From assembly GCF_001580455.1 (NCBI RefSeq), contig NZ_CP010951.1:248001-312000 (forward strand): a stretch of DNA of 64,000 bases, given 5' to 3'. Positions 8,407 to 15,799 of this stretch are shown one piece after another. This DNA comes from Ramlibacter tataouinensis. Its GTDB lineage: Bacteria > Pseudomonadota > Gammaproteobacteria > Burkholderiales > Burkholderiaceae_C. Under the pieces are notes generated by a model, which was not told the DNA's origin, made no database searches, and saw only the letters and a list, made by a program, of their open reading frames with translations. Every line of letters starts with the position of its first letter. The first letter of the stretch is position 1. Both the position numbers and the translations under genes were made by a program.

Positions 8407-9861
8407 CTACTTCACGCGGAAATTCAGGAACTGCCAGGGATCCGCCGGGTCGGTCTCTTCGGGATAGAGCTCGGAGCGTCCGCGCAGCGGGGTCCAGTCG
8501 CCCCACACGCCGGCCAGCTCCCCCAGCCAGGGAGCGGCCACCTCCAGCACGGTGTCGTGGTCCAGTTCCTCAGGTTCCACCACGCCGCATCGCGGGTGAC
8601 GCAGCGCCCACACCATGCCGCCCAGCACGCCGGCCACCACCTGCAGGCTGGTGGCGCTGTTGTACGGTGCGAGCTCGCGCGCCCGGCCGATCGACAGCCG
8701 CGAGCCGTACCAGTACACGCCGCGCTCGTTGCCCATCAGCAGCACGCCCAGTTCGTCGGTGCCGCTGTCGATCTCGTCGCGCAGGATGCGGTGCCGCTGC
8801 TGCAGCTGCCCGTTGCGGCCGGCGAGCTCGTGCAGCGACAGCACGGTGTCGTCGCAAGGATGGTAGGCATAGTTCACCGTGGGCCGGTAGGCCACGCGGC
8901 CGCCCTCGCGCAGGGTGAAGTAGTCGGCGATGGAGATCGACTCCGCGTGCGTGACCAGGAAGCCGTGGTAGCTGCCCTCCAGCGGCGTCCAGCTGCGCAC
9001 CCGCGTGGCCACGCCCGGGCGCTCGAGGTAGATGGCGGCGCCGCAGCCGTGGCCGTGCCGCCCGGCATCGGCCGGCCAGTGCCGCTCGTGCGTGCCCCAG
9101 CCTAGCTCCGAAGGTTGCAGGCCTTCGTCCACGAAGCCGTCCACCGACCAGGTGTTCACGAATTCATCGCGGAGCTTGCGGCGCGAGGTGGTCTGCGTGT
9201 CGCGCTCCGCTATGTGGATCACCTTCACATCCAGCGCCTGGGCCAGGCGCGGCCAGTCTTGCGGGACTTGCGGGCGCGGCAGCGCCAGGCCCAGGTCCGA
9301 CGCCATCTGCAGCAGCGCCTGTTTGACGAAGGACGACACCAACCCCGGGTTGGCGCCCTGGGTCAGTAGCGCCGTTGGTCCGCGCGGATGGTCCCGCGAC
9401 CAGGCCAGCACCTCTTCGCGCAGGGCGTAGTTGGAGCGCTCCGAAGCGGACAGGCGCGGGTTGTCATAGCGACCCAGCCAGGGCTCGCAGCAGGTGTCCA
9501 GGTAGAGAGCCCCCCGGCGGCGGCAGAACTCGATCAGCGCCAGGCTCGAGACGTGCACCGACAGGTTGAGCAGGAAGTCGCCTTCGTGCAGCAGCGGCGA
9601 GAGCACCTGCTCGAAATTGCCCGGGGTCAGTGCCGTGACGATCAACTCTGCGCCCAGGCGCGCCGCGACATGGGGACACTCGGCCCCCGGCGTCACGATG
9701 GTGGTGCGCCCGCGCGCGACACCCAGCGCGGGCTCCAGCACAGGCAGCACGCCCTGTCCGACACAGCCGAAGCCGACCATGACGATCCTGCCCGGGAAGG
9801 TGGCGTGCCGCACCGGGCGCGGCTCGATGGCGCCAGCGGTCGCGAGGCCTGCATCGTGCAT
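8407..9861 (-). CDS. hss: Homospermidine synthase
   Basis: A 484-residue cytosolic enzyme that makes sym-homospermidine from putrescine (or putrescine plus spermidine) by NAD-dependent aminobutyl transfer. The N-terminal Rossmann motif is IVMVGFGCVGQGVLPVL (27-43). Family segments include LYLDTCCEPWLGRYDN, LLTQGANPGLVSSFVKQAL and the C-terminal CGVVEPEELDHDTVLE. The length agrees with bacterial homospermidine synthases (about 475-485). Homospermidine is a common polyamine in alpha- and some betaproteobacteria. The gene appears monocistronic, convergent with the epimerase by 15 bp and 123 bp from the upstream crystallin-type gene. Confidence 0.9.
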   Translation of the reverse strand: MHDAGLATAGAIEPRPVRHATFPGRIVMVGFGCVGQGVLPVLEPALGVARGRTTIVTPGAECPHVAARLGAELIVTALTPGNFEQVLSPLLHEGDFLLNLSVHVSSLALIEFCRRRGALYLDTCCEPWLGRYDNPRLSASERSNYALREEVLAWSRDHPRGPTALLTQGANPGLVSSFVKQALLQMASDLGLALPRPQVPQDWPRLAQALDVKVIHIAERDTQTTSRRKLRDEFVNTWSVDGFVDEGLQPSELGWGTHERHWPADAGRHGHGCGAAIYLERPGVATRVRSWTPLEGSYHGFLVTHAESISIADYFTLREGGRVAYRPTVNYAYHPCDDTVLSLHELAGRNGQLQQRHRILRDEIDSGTDELGVLLMGNERGVYWYGSRLSIGRARELAPYNSATSLQVVAGVLGGMVWALRHPRCGVVEPEELDHDTVLEVAAPWLGELAGVWGDWTPLRGRSELYPEETDPADPWQFLNFRVK

Positions 9862-9984
9862 GGCACGCCTCCTTGGCCAGGGTACGGAGGCCTATTTTGC
9901 ACACATGAGCCGCACGCCGTGTGGCGCGCGGCTGCTCGGCAGTGGCCCGAAAGGGCCGCGCGGCGACCCTGTCGGGCAGGCGCT

Positions 9985-10845
9985 TTACAGGCGGGGCTCG
10001 CCCTGGGCGTTGACCAGGATCACGCGCCCGGGCGGCGTCGTCATCTGCATGCGATGCTCGACGCCGCGGAACTGGTAGTTCACGTCCCAGTACTCGGGCT
10101 TGGTGTTGTTCACCGTTTCGCAGCGCTGCACGTCCTGGCCGACCACGCGCGGGGCGTTGCCGTCCGTGGTGGCGACCTTGGAGCCGATCACCGCGCCGGC
10201 GATGGCGCCGCCTGCGGTGGCGATGTCCTTGCCGTGCCCGCCGCCGACCTGGTGGCCCAGGATGCCGCCCACGATGCCGCCGATCACGGCGCCGCCGATG
10301 TTGTTCGCCGGCGTGGCCGGCTCGGCCACCTGCTGGCGCTCGACCCAGCAGCGCTGGTTGGGGGGGCCGACCACCGCGCGCGCGGACGTCACCGGTGCTT
10401 CATACACCGTCTCGTTGCCGCGCCGTTGCCAGCGCTCCTCCACCACAACCGGCTGGGGGGCCACGGCCACCGGCTGCGGCGCCACGACCACGGGCTGCGG
10501 TGCCGGCACCACGACCACCTGCTGGCGGCGGCCTTCCACCGGGCGCACCGAGGACACCCGGTCGTCCATGCCGAGCTCGCGCAGCGAGGGGTAGCCGCCG
10601 CGGCTCAGGATGGCGCAACGGCCCTCGAAACGGGGACGGTCGCACACCTCCCACTGGCCGCGCTCGACCACGATGGACGAGGCGCGGTCGTCGAAGTCGG
10701 CGCGCTCCAGGTTCCAGATGCGCTCGTGGGTCGTCAGCGAGCGACCACGAAAGTCTTCACGCGAGTAGAAGGTGATCTGCGCTGCGGCATGGCCGGCCGC
10801 GACCAGGGCGGCGGCAGCAAGGGCGGTCTGGAGGCTTCGTTTCAT
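9985..10845 (-). CDS. Secreted beta/gamma-crystallin and glycine-zipper 2TM protein
   Basis: A 286-residue exported envelope protein. The ATG at 10845 is chosen because AGAGGAG lies just upstream of it; a further ATG seven codons earlier would put that site inside the gene. A signal peptide (about 1-22, ending AGHAAAQ) leads into a beta/gamma-crystallin domain (about 23-100: ITFYSREDFRGRSL, VCDRPRFEGRCAILSRGGYPSL). A Pro/Val linker repeating APQPV follows (about 107-130). Then comes a glycine-zipper 2TM domain (about 175-225: IGGAVIGGIVGGILGHQVGG), which usually inserts in or associates with the outer membrane. Crystallin domains can bind Ca2+. A weak two-half-site box lies upstream at 10949-10965. 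Confidence 0.88.
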   Translation of the reverse strand: MKRSLQTALAAAALVAAGHAAAQITFYSREDFRGRSLTTHERIWNLERADFDDRASSIVVERGQWEVCDRPRFEGRCAILSRGGYPSLRELGMDDRVSSVRPVEGRRQQVVVVPAPQPVVVAPQPVAVAPQPVVVEERWQRRGNETVYEAPVTSARAVVGPPNQRCWVERQQVAEPATPANNIGGAVIGGIVGGILGHQVGGGHGKDIATAGGAIAGAVIGSKVATTDGNAPRVVGQDVQRCETVNNTKPEYWDVNYQFRGVEHRMQMTTPPGRVILVNAQGEPRL

Positions 10846-11185
10846 GGCTTCAACTCCTCTGTTCATTGAACTCCGGGCGGTCTGCGCGCCGGTTCTTCCA
10901 AAACGCGAATCGGCACGCCGCTGACGACGGCGCGCCTGTAAAAGATGAGTTAAGTTTGTATGAAGCTCGTCAGCAGCCGCTGTTACAGCGGCCTCACAGC
11001 CGACAAAAAGCGCTGCCGCGCGACTTTTTCAGCGCAGAAAGCGCCGTCGCGGCCCCCCAGGGTCAGTTCGACGAAGCGTGAGTCCCCTCGCCCGGCTCGC
11101 GCGAGGCATTCCGGCCCGCTCTTGCGCGCAGGGCCCGGACGAACACCCGGACATTGTCATCCCGGCGTCGCTCGTTCGTACCGCT
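10846..11185. other. Non-coding divergent region upstream of the PAP2 gene
   Basis: No convincing gene. It holds a 7-bp-stem hairpin (GCCGCTG-TTA-CAGCGGC, 10976-10992). On the minus strand at 10949-10965 there is a degenerate direct repeat, CTTCAT-N5-CTTAAC, that resembles the PmrA-type boxes downstream. The short reading frames here are GC-driven and lack ribosome sites. Confidence 0.5.
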
Positions 11186-11202
11186 CTTAAGCTTGCCTTA
11201 AA
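11186..11202 (+). promoter_or_regulatory. PmrA/QseB-type response-regulator box (PAP2 gene)
   Basis: A direct repeat CTTAAG-N5-CTTAAA, matching the YTTAAK-N5-YTTAAK box bound by PmrA/BasR and the related QseB. A -10-like CATCAT lies 10 bp downstream (11213-11218), giving a predicted transcript start near the phosphatase start codon. The same architecture recurs at 11935-11951. The regulator itself is not in the window. Confidence 0.7.
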
Positions 11203-11226
11203 GTCGCCGGTCCATCATGGGTGGAC

Positions 11227-11889
11227 ATGCAAGCGTCCACCTATCGAATGGCCTGGGTCTCGGCCGCGGCGTTCGCGGTCCTCCTGTCATGGGACTTTTC
11301 CGGCCTCGACGTCGCCATGGCGCAGGTCGCCGGCGGAGGGGGCGGCTTCCCGCTTCGGGACAACTGGCTTCTTGACACGGTCCTGCACGACGGCGCCAAG
11401 TATGCCGCCTGGCTGTTCGAGCTTGCGCTGTGCCTGATGGTCTTCTGGCCATTGGGGCCGTTGGCCCGGATACCGTTTGCGCGGCGCCTCCAGCTCGCCG
11501 TGAGCGTCGTGCTCGGGGCGGGCCTGATCACCGCGCTCAAGGCGACCAGCCACACCAGCTGTCCCTGGGACCTGCGGGAGTTCGGCGGTGTCGCGAGACA
11601 CCTTTCCCACTGGACCGGATGGCTGAAACCTGACGGTGGGGGTGGCCACTGCTTCCCCGCGGGCCATGCGTCCTCGGGCTTCGCCTTCCTGGGCGGGTAC
11701 TTCGCATTCCGACATGATGAGCCGCGCATCGCCCGGCTCTGGCTCCTCGCGGCGCTGGCTGCGGGCTTGGTGTTTGGGTTCTCACAGCAGCTGCGCGGCG
11801 CTCACTTCATGAGCCATACCCTGTGGACCGGTTGGCTCTGCTGGATGTCGGCCTGGCTGACGGACCGGCTGACCGGCCGGGCCGCCTGA
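11227..11889 (+). CDS. PAP2-family membrane phosphatase/phosphotransferase
   Basis: A 220-residue inner-membrane protein with about five to six transmembrane helices and the active site facing the periplasm. The three PAP2 motifs are present in altered form: KATSHTSCPW for KX6RP, FPAGHASSG for PSGH, and SQQLRGAHFMSHTLW for SRX5HX3D, with Gln and His at the usual Arg and Asp positions. The RGAHFxSHTLW version is, from memory, seen in PAP2 proteins tied to lipid A or phosphatidylglycerophosphate metabolism. ATG 11227 was chosen over GTG 11221; with the upstream box so close, the mRNA leader is very short. It is probably regulated by the PmrA-type box at 11186. Dephosphorylation or LpxT-like phosphotransfer cannot be separated. 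Confidence 0.82.
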   Translation: MQASTYRMAWVSAAAFAVLLSWDFSGLDVAMAQVAGGGGGFPLRDNWLLDTVLHDGAKYAAWLFELALCLMVFWPLGPLARIPFARRLQLAVSVVLGAGLITALKATSHTSCPWDLREFGGVARHLSHWTGWLKPDGGGGHCFPAGHASSGFAFLGGYFAFRHDEPRIARLWLLAALAAGLVFGFSQQLRGAHFMSHTLWTGWLCWMSAWLTDRLTGRAA

Positions 11890-11934
11890 CCCGCCTCTTT
11901 AGCAGGCTGCGCGGCCGTAGCGCGGTTTTGAGTT

Positions 11935-11951
11935 CTTAAGTTGGCCTTAAG
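11935..11951 (+). promoter_or_regulatory. PmrA/QseB-type response-regulator box (GT2-arnT operon)
   Basis: A perfect direct repeat CTTAAG-N5-CTTAAG 69 bp before the glycosyltransferase start. CATAGT at 11963-11968 is a plausible -10 element 11 bp after the box, nearly the same spacing as at the PAP2 gene. This fits class II activation by an OmpR-family regulator. Confidence 0.75.
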
Positions 11952-12020
11952 CCGAACACCGCCATAGTGCTCCCGCCTCGATCGTGTCGATCGTCACGAT
12001 CACGTGGCACCGAGATCCAG

Positions 12021-13028
12021 ATGAACGCAGTCCGCGAACGCTTTTCGCTGTCTGAGCTGCGCGAAGACACCGACACCGGTCATCGCAGCGGTCCCACCAC
12101 CTTGTCCTGCGTCATTCCCAGCCGGAATGAGGCAGGCAACCTGCCCCTGCTGTTGTCGCAACTGGGTCAATTGCTGCCCCGGTTGGCGCCAGCCTGGGAG
12201 GTGATCCTGGTCGACGACGGCAGCACCGATGACACGCCGAGGCTGATGGCCGAGTGGGCCCGGCTGCCCGGGTTCCGCGTCATCCAGCTGTCCCGTAATT
12301 TCGGCAAGGAGGCTGCGCTCACTGCGGGCCTGGAGGCCTCCGCCGGCGATGTGGTGGTGATGATGGATGCCGACCTGCAGCATCCGCCGGCACTGCTGGA
12401 GGAGATGGTGGCCCAGTGGCGGCAGGGCGCCGACGTGGTCTATGCCATGCGTACCGGCCGCGCCGACGAGCCCGCATTCAAGCGCATCGGCACGCACCTG
12501 TTCTACCAGCTGCTCAATCGCTTCGAGCGGGTCAAGGTGCCGGAGGGGGCGGGCGACTTCCGCCTGCTCGATCGCAAGGCGGTCGACGCGCTGCTGGCAC
12601 TGCCCGAGCGCAACAGATTCATGAAAGGCCTGTACGCCTGGATCGGCTTCGACGCGGTCGCCGTGCCCTACTTCCCGCAGCCGCGCGCCAGTGGCCGCAG
12701 CCATTTCGACCTGAGCCGGCTGCTGCGCCTGTCGATGGCTGCATTGACAGCATTCACCAATTGGCCGCTGCGCGTCGTCGGCGCGCTAGGCACCGTCCTG
12801 GCCGTGGCGTCCTTCGCCTATGCCGCCGACCTGACGATCGAATACATGCTCTATGGCCATCAGGTTTCAGGCTGGACCACCATCGTCGTGGTGCTGATGC
12901 TCTTTTTCGGTGTGCAGATGATCTTCCTGGGCATCATCGGCGAATACATCGCGCGAATCTTCGAGGAAGTGAAAGGCCGCCCCCTGTACCTCGTCAAGCG
13001 GGAACTGGGGCGCGGCCTGGCGAAGTAG
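12021..13028 (+). CDS. GT2 polyprenyl-phosphate glycosyltransferase (ArnC/DPM1-like)
   Basis: A 335-residue membrane-anchored GT-A transferase that loads a sugar onto undecaprenyl phosphate on the cytoplasmic side. The catalytic domain (about 30-235) shows SCVIPSRNEAGNLP, VILVDDGSTDDTP, QLSRNFGKEAALTAG and the DXD region MMDADLQHPP. Two C-terminal transmembrane helices (about 250-275 and 285-310) precede a positively charged tail. The ATG at 12021 has a GAGA ribosome site; an upstream in-frame ATG would lie inside the promoter. The downstream ArnT-like gene starts 5 bp after the stop. ArnC, DPM1 and GtrB relatives all fit; the context favours a lipid A pathway. Confidence 0.88.
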   Translation: MNAVRERFSLSELREDTDTGHRSGPTTLSCVIPSRNEAGNLPLLLSQLGQLLPRLAPAWEVILVDDGSTDDTPRLMAEWARLPGFRVIQLSRNFGKEAALTAGLEASAGDVVVMMDADLQHPPALLEEMVAQWRQGADVVYAMRTGRADEPAFKRIGTHLFYQLLNRFERVKVPEGAGDFRLLDRKAVDALLALPERNRFMKGLYAWIGFDAVAVPYFPQPRASGRSHFDLSRLLRLSMAALTAFTNWPLRVVGALGTVLAVASFAYAADLTIEYMLYGHQVSGWTTIVVVLMLFFGVQMIFLGIIGEYIARIFEEVKGRPLYLVKRELGRGLAK

Positions 13029-13033
13029 CGCGC

Positions 13034-14608
13034 ATGCATGATGTGAAGCGCGCGCTCCTGCGTTCGTTCTGGACGCCGCTGGCCCTGGCAGCGCTGTGGC
13101 TCACGGCCACGATCGGGGCGCGGCCGCTCGCACTGCCCGACGAGGGCCGCTACGTGGGTGTCGCCTGGCAGATGCTCACCAGCGGCGACTGGCTGACGCC
13201 GCGGCTGGACGGCCTGCCCTACTTCCACAAGCCGCCGCTGTTCTTCTGGATCACGGCAGCCTCGCTCGGCATGTTCGGCCAGCATGAGTGGGCCGCCCGT
13301 CTGGCGCCGCTGCTGGGTGCGTTCCTGGGCCTGGGCTCGATCTACCTGTTTGCCAGCCGCTGGTTTTCCCGGCGCGCCGGACGCTTGGCGCTCCTGGCCC
13401 TGGCGACGCAGCCGCTGTTTTTCGTCGGCGCCCAGTTCGCGAACCTGGACATGCTGGTGGCGGGCTGCATCACCGCGGCCATCGCGGCGCTGGCCCATGC
13501 GGCCCTGCTGCGCCCGCATGGCCGGCGCTCGCACGCGGCGCTCGCCGCCGGCTACCTGTTCATGGGCCTGGGGGTGCTGTCCAAGGGACTGATCGGCATC
13601 GTGCTGCCAGGACTGGTGCTGGTGAGCTGGTTGATGCTGCGCGGGCAATGGCGCCCCCTGCTCTCGCTGATCTGGCTGCCCGGCATCGCATTGTTCCTGC
13701 TGGTCGTCGCGCCCTGGTTCGTGCTGGTGCAGCAGCGGTTCCCGGAGTTCAGCCACTACTTCTTCGTCGTTCAGCATTTCGCCCGCTATGCCACCGGCGG
13801 CTTCAACAACCGGCTGCCTGCGTACTTCTACCCGGTCGTGTTGATCCTGTTCGCCTTGCCCTGGACAGCCTGGATGTTCGTCGGCGCGCGTGCCGGCGCC
13901 TGGCGCGACCCGGAACGAGGCGCAGTGCGGCAGCTGGCCTGGATCTGGATGCTGGCGATCGTCGCCTTCTTCTCCCTTCCGGAGTCCAAGCTGGTGGGGT
14001 ACATCCTGCCCGCTGCGGCGCCGGCGGCGCTCCTGGCCGCCGACGGCTTCGAGCTACTCGCGGCCCGCTGGGCGCGCGCGGCGCTCTGGTGGCGCGGGGG
14101 CGCGGCAGCGGCAGTGCTGGCCTGCCTGGCCGCTGTCATTGCCGCCACGGCTCTCCCGCGCAATTCAACGCGCGAACTGGGCCTGGCCTTGCGGCGCGAA
14201 CTGGCGCCGGTCGACCGGGTGATGTTCCTGCAAGCCTATTACTTCGACCTGCCGTTCTACGCCAGCATGCATTCGCCAGCCGCGGTGGTCGATGCATGGG
14301 ATAGCAAGGAAATCGGCACGCGCGACAACTGGCGCAAGGAGCTGTTCGATGCCGCCCGGTTCCAGCCCGCGCTCGGCCGGCAGCTGCTGCTGCGGCCGCA
14401 GGACCTGCAGGCTGGCGGATGCGGCGGCGCGGTCACCTGGGTGGTCGGCAGCGAGGGCCTGCAGCAGCACTATCCGCTGCTGCAGGGCGCCGAAGAAGTC
14501 GCGCGGCAGCGCGATCTGCGGCTGTGGCGCGTCTCGGCGGCGCGATCCGGCATCAGCCCGCCGGACTGCCCCGGAATGCCCATCGCGAACTCAGCAGATA
14601 AGTCGTGA
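13034..14608 (+). CDS. ArnT-like lipid A glycosyltransferase (GT83)
   Basis: A 524-residue integral membrane transferase of the ArnT/PMT superfamily, with about 12-13 transmembrane helices, that moves a sugar from undecaprenyl phosphate to an envelope acceptor on the periplasmic face. The first periplasmic loop carries the hallmark LALPDEGRYVGVAWQM, SGDWLTPRLDG and YFHKPPLFFW, with the DE pair being the catalytic acidic site. A soluble C-terminal domain follows (about 400-524). ArnT itself transfers aminoarabinose; the Bordetella relative LgmB transfers glucosamine. No aminoarabinose synthesis genes (arnA, arnB, arnD) are seen here, which favours another sugar. Its last 56 bp overlap the convergent GtrA gene. 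Confidence 0.87.
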   Translation: MHDVKRALLRSFWTPLALAALWLTATIGARPLALPDEGRYVGVAWQMLTSGDWLTPRLDGLPYFHKPPLFFWITAASLGMFGQHEWAARLAPLLGAFLGLGSIYLFASRWFSRRAGRLALLALATQPLFFVGAQFANLDMLVAGCITAAIAALAHAALLRPHGRRSHAALAAGYLFMGLGVLSKGLIGIVLPGLVLVSWLMLRGQWRPLLSLIWLPGIALFLLVVAPWFVLVQQRFPEFSHYFFVVQHFARYATGGFNNRLPAYFYPVVLILFALPWTAWMFVGARAGAWRDPERGAVRQLAWIWMLAIVAFFSLPESKLVGYILPAAAPAALLAADGFELLAARWARAALWWRGGAAAAVLACLAAVIAATALPRNSTRELGLALRRELAPVDRVMFLQAYYFDLPFYASMHSPAAVVDAWDSKEIGTRDNWRKELFDAARFQPALGRQLLLRPQDLQAGGCGGAVTWVVGSEGLQQHYPLLQGAEEVARQRDLRLWRVSAARSGISPPDCPGMPIANSADKS

Positions 14609-14945
14609 CCGCCACGCCCACCAACACCCCGGCCAGCAGCACGTCATACCTCAGCGCGCTGAAGCGAAGCAGCAGCGCGTATGCCGATTCGTTGGCCAGA
14701 AAGCCAGCCAGCGAGATGGCGAAGAAGCGCGGCAAGGCGTGCATCCAGGTGGCCCCACGGCCGCGGAAAGTCAGCAGCCATTGCCCCAGGAAGGAGACCA
14801 CGAAGGCCAGCAGCCAGCCGGCCACGTTGGCCAGCAGCGGCACCCATCCGAGCGTCTCCACCAACTGCACCACGGTGCCGAAATGCAGGGCCGCAGCCGT
14901 GCAGCCGACGGCGACGAACCAGGACAGCCGCACCAGCCTGCTCAC
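14553..14945 (-). CDS. GtrA-family small membrane protein (putative flippase)
   Basis: A GtrA-like protein of about 130 residues with four transmembrane helices: FVAVGCTAAALHFGTVV, LLANVAGWLLAFVVSFLG, FFAISLAGFLANESAY and LLAGVLVGVAVTTYLL. GtrA proteins are thought to help flip or present undecaprenyl-linked sugars. The GTG at 14945 is preceded by AAGG. A second GTG at 14978 would give 141 residues but would overlap the divergent YdjC start by 13 bases. The 3' end overlaps the convergent ArnT gene by 56 bases. Sitting between a transferase and a deacetylase, it is a natural flippase for the same lipid-linked sugar. Confidence 0.82.
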   Translation of the reverse strand: MSRLVRLSWFVAVGCTAAALHFGTVVQLVETLGWVPLLANVAGWLLAFVVSFLGQWLLTFRGRGATWMHALPRFFAISLAGFLANESAYALLLRFSALRYDVLLAGVLVGVAVTTYLLSSRWAFRGSPAG

Positions 14946-14965
14946 GCGGGAAGGCCTTGCTTGAA

Positions 14966-15799
14966 ATGACCGCTGCACAGCGCCGCTTGACCATCTGTGC
15001 GGACGACTACGGCCTGGATGCCGGCGTCAATGCCGCGGTCCTGGCGCTGTCGCGCCAGGGCCGGGTCAGCAGCACCAGTTGCATGACGGGCGCGCCGCAT
15101 TGGCGCAGCGGCGCGCCGGCCTTGCGCGAGCTCGCTGGGGGGGAGCTTGAAACCGGGCTGCATCTGGACCTGACGGAATTCCCCTTCGACCGCCGCTTGC
15201 GCCAACCGCTTGCGGGCTGGCTCGCGCGCAGCTACCTGCGCATGATCCCGCGCGCCGCCTTGCGCGCGGAAATCGAGGCTCAGCTCGATGCATTCGAAGC
15301 TGGCCTCGGCCGCCCCCCGGCCCATGTGGACGGTCACCAGCACGTGCACCAGTTCCCGGTCGTGCGCGAGCTGTTGCTGCAAGCACTCCGGAAGCGTTAT
15401 CCGGCGAAGCAACCCTGGCTGCGCTCCACGCGCCCGCCCGCGGGCGACCCCGCGCGCAAGGCCCGGGTGGTCGAGGCCCTGGGAAGCCGCGCCCTGGCAC
15501 GGCTGGCGGCCAGCACGGGATTTGAACTGAACGGGCATCTGCTCGGGGTCTACGATTTTCGGGGCGATGCAGCCCGCCATCTTGCCCTGCTTGGCGATTG
15601 GCTGGCCGCCAGCCAGGATGGCGACGTCCTCATGTGCCATCCCGGGCTTGGGGTGCCGGCCGGTGATTCCATTGCGGCGGCGCGCCAGCTCGAATACGAG
15701 GCCCTGTCCGGGCCTGGCTTTGGCGAGCTGCTGGCGCGATCGGGGGTGCATGTCGCGCCGTTCTCCCGGGCAAGTTGTGCCCGGATCGACGACGACTAG
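14966..15799 (+). CDS. YdjC/ChbG/HpnK-family carbohydrate deacetylase
   Basis: A 277-residue polysaccharide-deacetylase-fold enzyme of the ChbG/HpnK (YdjC) family that removes N-acetyl groups from GlcNAc-type sugars. Metal and catalytic motifs are TICADDYGLDAGVN (acidic pair near residue 12), TGLHLDLTEFPF, HVDGHQHVHQFP (metal His) and MCHPG near the C-terminus. Next to a GT2 and an ArnT-like transferase, it could deacetylate undecaprenyl-phosphate-GlcNAc to the GlcN donor, as proposed for LgmC in Bordetella. HpnK-type action on hopanoids is an alternative, but no hopanoid genes are near. It overlaps the convergent malonyl-CoA synthetase stop by 4 bp. Confidence 0.87.
   Translation: MTAAQRRLTICADDYGLDAGVNAAVLALSRQGRVSSTSCMTGAPHWRSGAPALRELAGGELETGLHLDLTEFPFDRRLRQPLAGWLARSYLRMIPRAALRAEIEAQLDAFEAGLGRPPAHVDGHQHVHQFPVVRELLLQALRKRYPAKQPWLRSTRPPAGDPARKARVVEALGSRALARLAASTGFELNGHLLGVYDFRGDAARHLALLGDWLAASQDGDVLMCHPGLGVPAGDSIAAARQLEYEALSGPGFGELLARSGVHVAPFSRASCARIDDD

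Noticed and set aside
10867..11185. Short reading frames in the gap before the PAP2 gene
   Set aside because: No ribosome sites, biased composition, and they overlap the regulatory region.
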